From NCBI GenBank assembly GCA_003527165.1, contig DPSI01000440.1, positions 1-6,088 of the forward strand: 6,088 nucleotides of DNA. The letters run 5' to 3'. Numbering within the stretch: position 1 is the first letter of the stretch; each line of letters starts with the position of its first letter. The translations under genes and the position numbers were made by a program. Shown piece by piece: positions 4,928-6,088 of the stretch. Origin of the DNA: Pseudomonas sp. (GTDB lineage Bacteria; Pseudomonadota; Gammaproteobacteria; Pseudomonadales; Pseudomonadaceae). Under the pieces are notes generated by a model. That model was not told where the DNA came from. It worked only from the letters and a program-made list of their open reading frames with translations, and ran no database searches.

Positions 4928-6028
4928 TCAGGCCTCGACGATCTTCGGCAGCGCCGTCGTGGTCTGCTGCGTACGCAGCGACAAGCGTGCCGCGGCCCGG
5001 CGGGCGATGGTCTGGTAGCTCTGCGCCAGGCTGCCATGCGGTTCGACGACGACCACCGGCACGCCATCATCGGCGCCGACGCGGATGCGCATGTCCAGCG
5101 GCAACTCGCCGAGCAGCTCGCTGCCGTACTGATCAGCCATGCGCCGCGCGCCACCGCTGCCGAAGATGTGCTCTTCGTGGCCGCACTGGCTGCAGACGTG
5201 CAGGCTCATGTTCTCGATGATGCCGAGCACTGGCACGTTGACCTTTTCGAACATGCGCAGGCCCTTGCGCGCGTCCAGCAGGGCCAGATCCTGCGGGGTG
5301 GTGACGATCAGTGCGGCGGAAACCGGCATCCGCTGCGCCAGGGTCAGGTGAATGTCGCCTGTGCCGGGCGGCAAGTCTACGATCAAGTAGTCGAGGTCCT
5401 GCCAGTGGGTTTCCTCCAGCAGGCGGGTCAGCGCTTGGGTGATCATCGGGCCCCGCCAGATTACCGGTGCTTCCTCGTCGACGAGAAAGCCAATGGACAT
5501 GCATTGCAGGCCGTGGCCGGGCATCGGCTGCAGTTTCCCCTCACGGGTTTCCGGCAGTCCGCTGAGGCCGAGCAGGCGGGGCTGGCTGGGCCCGTAGAGA
5601 TCCGCATCGAGCATGCCGACCCGCGCGCCGTCTGCGGCCAAAGCCAGCGCCAGGTTGACCGCCGTGGTGGACTTGCCCACACCGCCTTTGCCTGAGGCGA
5701 CCGCGATCAGGTGCTTGACGCCCGGTAGGCTCTGGCGGGTGATCGAGGCCGGGGTCACGCACCAGTCGATCTCGACCTCCACCACGGTGGCCTGGGTGTG
5801 TGCCAACAGCAAGGCCTTCAGTGCCCGGCTCAGGGCTTGCCGATAGCCCTCGGCCGGAAAGCCCAGAGCCAGGCTGAGATGCAGCTGCGAGCCGTCGACG
5901 CGCAGTTCGCGCACCGCGCCGGCGCTCAGCAGGTCGCAGCCGAGGCAGGGTTCAATCCACTGAGACAGGGATTGCTCGGCCTGCTGACGCAGCCCGACGT
6001 CGAGTGTCACGAAGCGGTGAGGGGTCAT
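4928..6028 (-). CDS. apbC: ApbC/Mrp-family P-loop iron-sulfur cluster carrier protein
   Basis: A 366-residue cytosolic protein of the Mrp/NBP35 family, which binds and transfers [4Fe-4S] clusters to apo-proteins using ATP. Residues 1-90 match the degenerate MIP18-like (DUF59) N-terminal domain. The P-loop domain follows from about 105: deviant Walker A GKGGVGKS (113-120), DADLYGPS (141-148), WRGPM (191-195), the Walker B region DLPPGTGD (218-225) and TTPQD (243-247). Cys279 and Cys282 (CSQC) form the conserved CxxC that bridges a cluster between two subunits. Length and motif order are normal for bacterial ApbC, and nothing is missing. ATG 6028 is chosen because GGGAG lies 6 nt upstream and the N-terminal domain is full-length from there. 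Although next to an iron-sulfur enzyme operon, the 234-nt spacer with a hairpin and a repeat argues for a separate transcription unit. Confidence 0.96.
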   Translation of the reverse strand: MTPHRFVTLDVGLRQQAEQSLSQWIEPCLGCDLLSAGAVRELRVDGSQLHLSLALGFPAEGYRQALSRALKALLLAHTQATVVEVEIDWCVTPASITRQSLPGVKHLIAVASGKGGVGKSTTAVNLALALAADGARVGMLDADLYGPSQPRLLGLSGLPETREGKLQPMPGHGLQCMSIGFLVDEEAPVIWRGPMITQALTRLLEETHWQDLDYLIVDLPPGTGDIHLTLAQRMPVSAALIVTTPQDLALLDARKGLRMFEKVNVPVLGIIENMSLHVCSQCGHEEHIFGSGGARRMADQYGSELLGELPLDMRIRVGADDGVPVVVVEPHGSLAQSYQTIARRAAARLSLRTQQTTTALPKIVEA

Positions 6029-6061
6029 GGCGTGCTCCCAGGCTGGATCGAATGGCTTTTT
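6029..6061 (-). promoter_or_regulatory. apbC leader with ribosome site
   Basis: GGGAG on the minus strand ends 6 nt before the apbC ATG at 6028. No -10/-35 pair is clear in the short stretch left before the REP element, so the promoter may lie beyond the right edge or be weak. Confidence 0.4.
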
Positions 6062-6084
6062 GTAGGGGCGAGCTTGCTCGCGAA
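6062..6084. repeat. Pseudomonas REP (repetitive extragenic palindromic) element
   Basis: The bases gtaggg followed by gcgagc-tt-gctcgc (6068-6081) and gaa are the hallmark of the dispersed REP family of the P. fluorescens/P. putida type: a short GTGGGA-like head plus a 6-bp palindrome with a TT loop. It is extragenic, just upstream of apbC. A partner in inverted orientation (REPIN) may follow beyond the right edge. Its presence is the best single pointer to the genus. Confidence 0.85.
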
Positions 6085-6088
6085 CAGG

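Noticed and set aside
4895..5695. Plus-strand open frame of 266 codons
   Set aside because: It is antisense to apbC, which shows all the Mrp-family motifs in order.
6062..6084. REP palindrome considered as a terminator for a gene beyond the right edge
   Set aside because: It matches the dispersed REP family closely and has no T-run after the stem, so repeat is the better call.
1..6088. CRISPR arrays, tRNA or rRNA genes, transposases, toxin-antitoxin or defence genes
   Set aside because: Looked for on both strands. There are no regularly spaced repeats, no tRNA-like folds recognised and no such proteins in any supported frame.

Overview
The window looks like chromosomal DNA of a Pseudomonas or close relative. 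It is GC-rich, ends in a classic Pseudomonas REP palindrome (gcgagc-tt-gctcgc core) and carries an apbC/mrp gene. All five supported protein genes lie on the minus strand, so transcription runs from high to low coordinates.

Layout in transcription order: a REP element (about 6062-6084) lies upstream of apbC (6028-4928), an Mrp-family P-loop iron-sulfur carrier. A 234-bp spacer follows, with a hairpin after apbC and a MITE-like imperfect palindromic repeat (about 4718-4806). Next is a tight three-gene operon (4693-775) for a periplasmic molybdenum hydroxylase: a small [2Fe-2S] subunit, a Tat-exported molybdopterin subunit, and a Sec-exported triheme cytochrome c. Both internal junctions have the form TGA, 11 nt, ATG, with the Shine-Dalgarno overlapping the upstream stop. 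The starts at 4229 and 2019 are therefore preferred over the longer open frames. This gene set matches the isoquinoline 1-oxidoreductase / membrane-bound aldehyde dehydrogenase group. Electrons should pass from substrate through the Mo cofactor, two 2Fe-2S clusters and three c hemes to the respiratory chain. The substrate cannot be read from sequence.

Downstream, 284-774 has no convincing gene. It holds a perfect 13-bp hairpin, a decayed stretch that still resembles the C-terminus of the cytochrome (shared GSQ-x4-TPETI), a possible 52-codon plus-strand ORF, and four small stem-loops. One of these is a good intrinsic terminator about 40 nt before the next gene. That gene (283 to beyond the left edge) encodes the N-terminus of an unidentified single-pass membrane protein.

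I see no convincing new defence, mobile or regulatory system. The points most worth a second look are the relict cytochrome tail, the repeat in the operon's promoter region, two extra cysteines beside the iron-sulfur ligands, and the stem-loop-rich leader of the edge gene.
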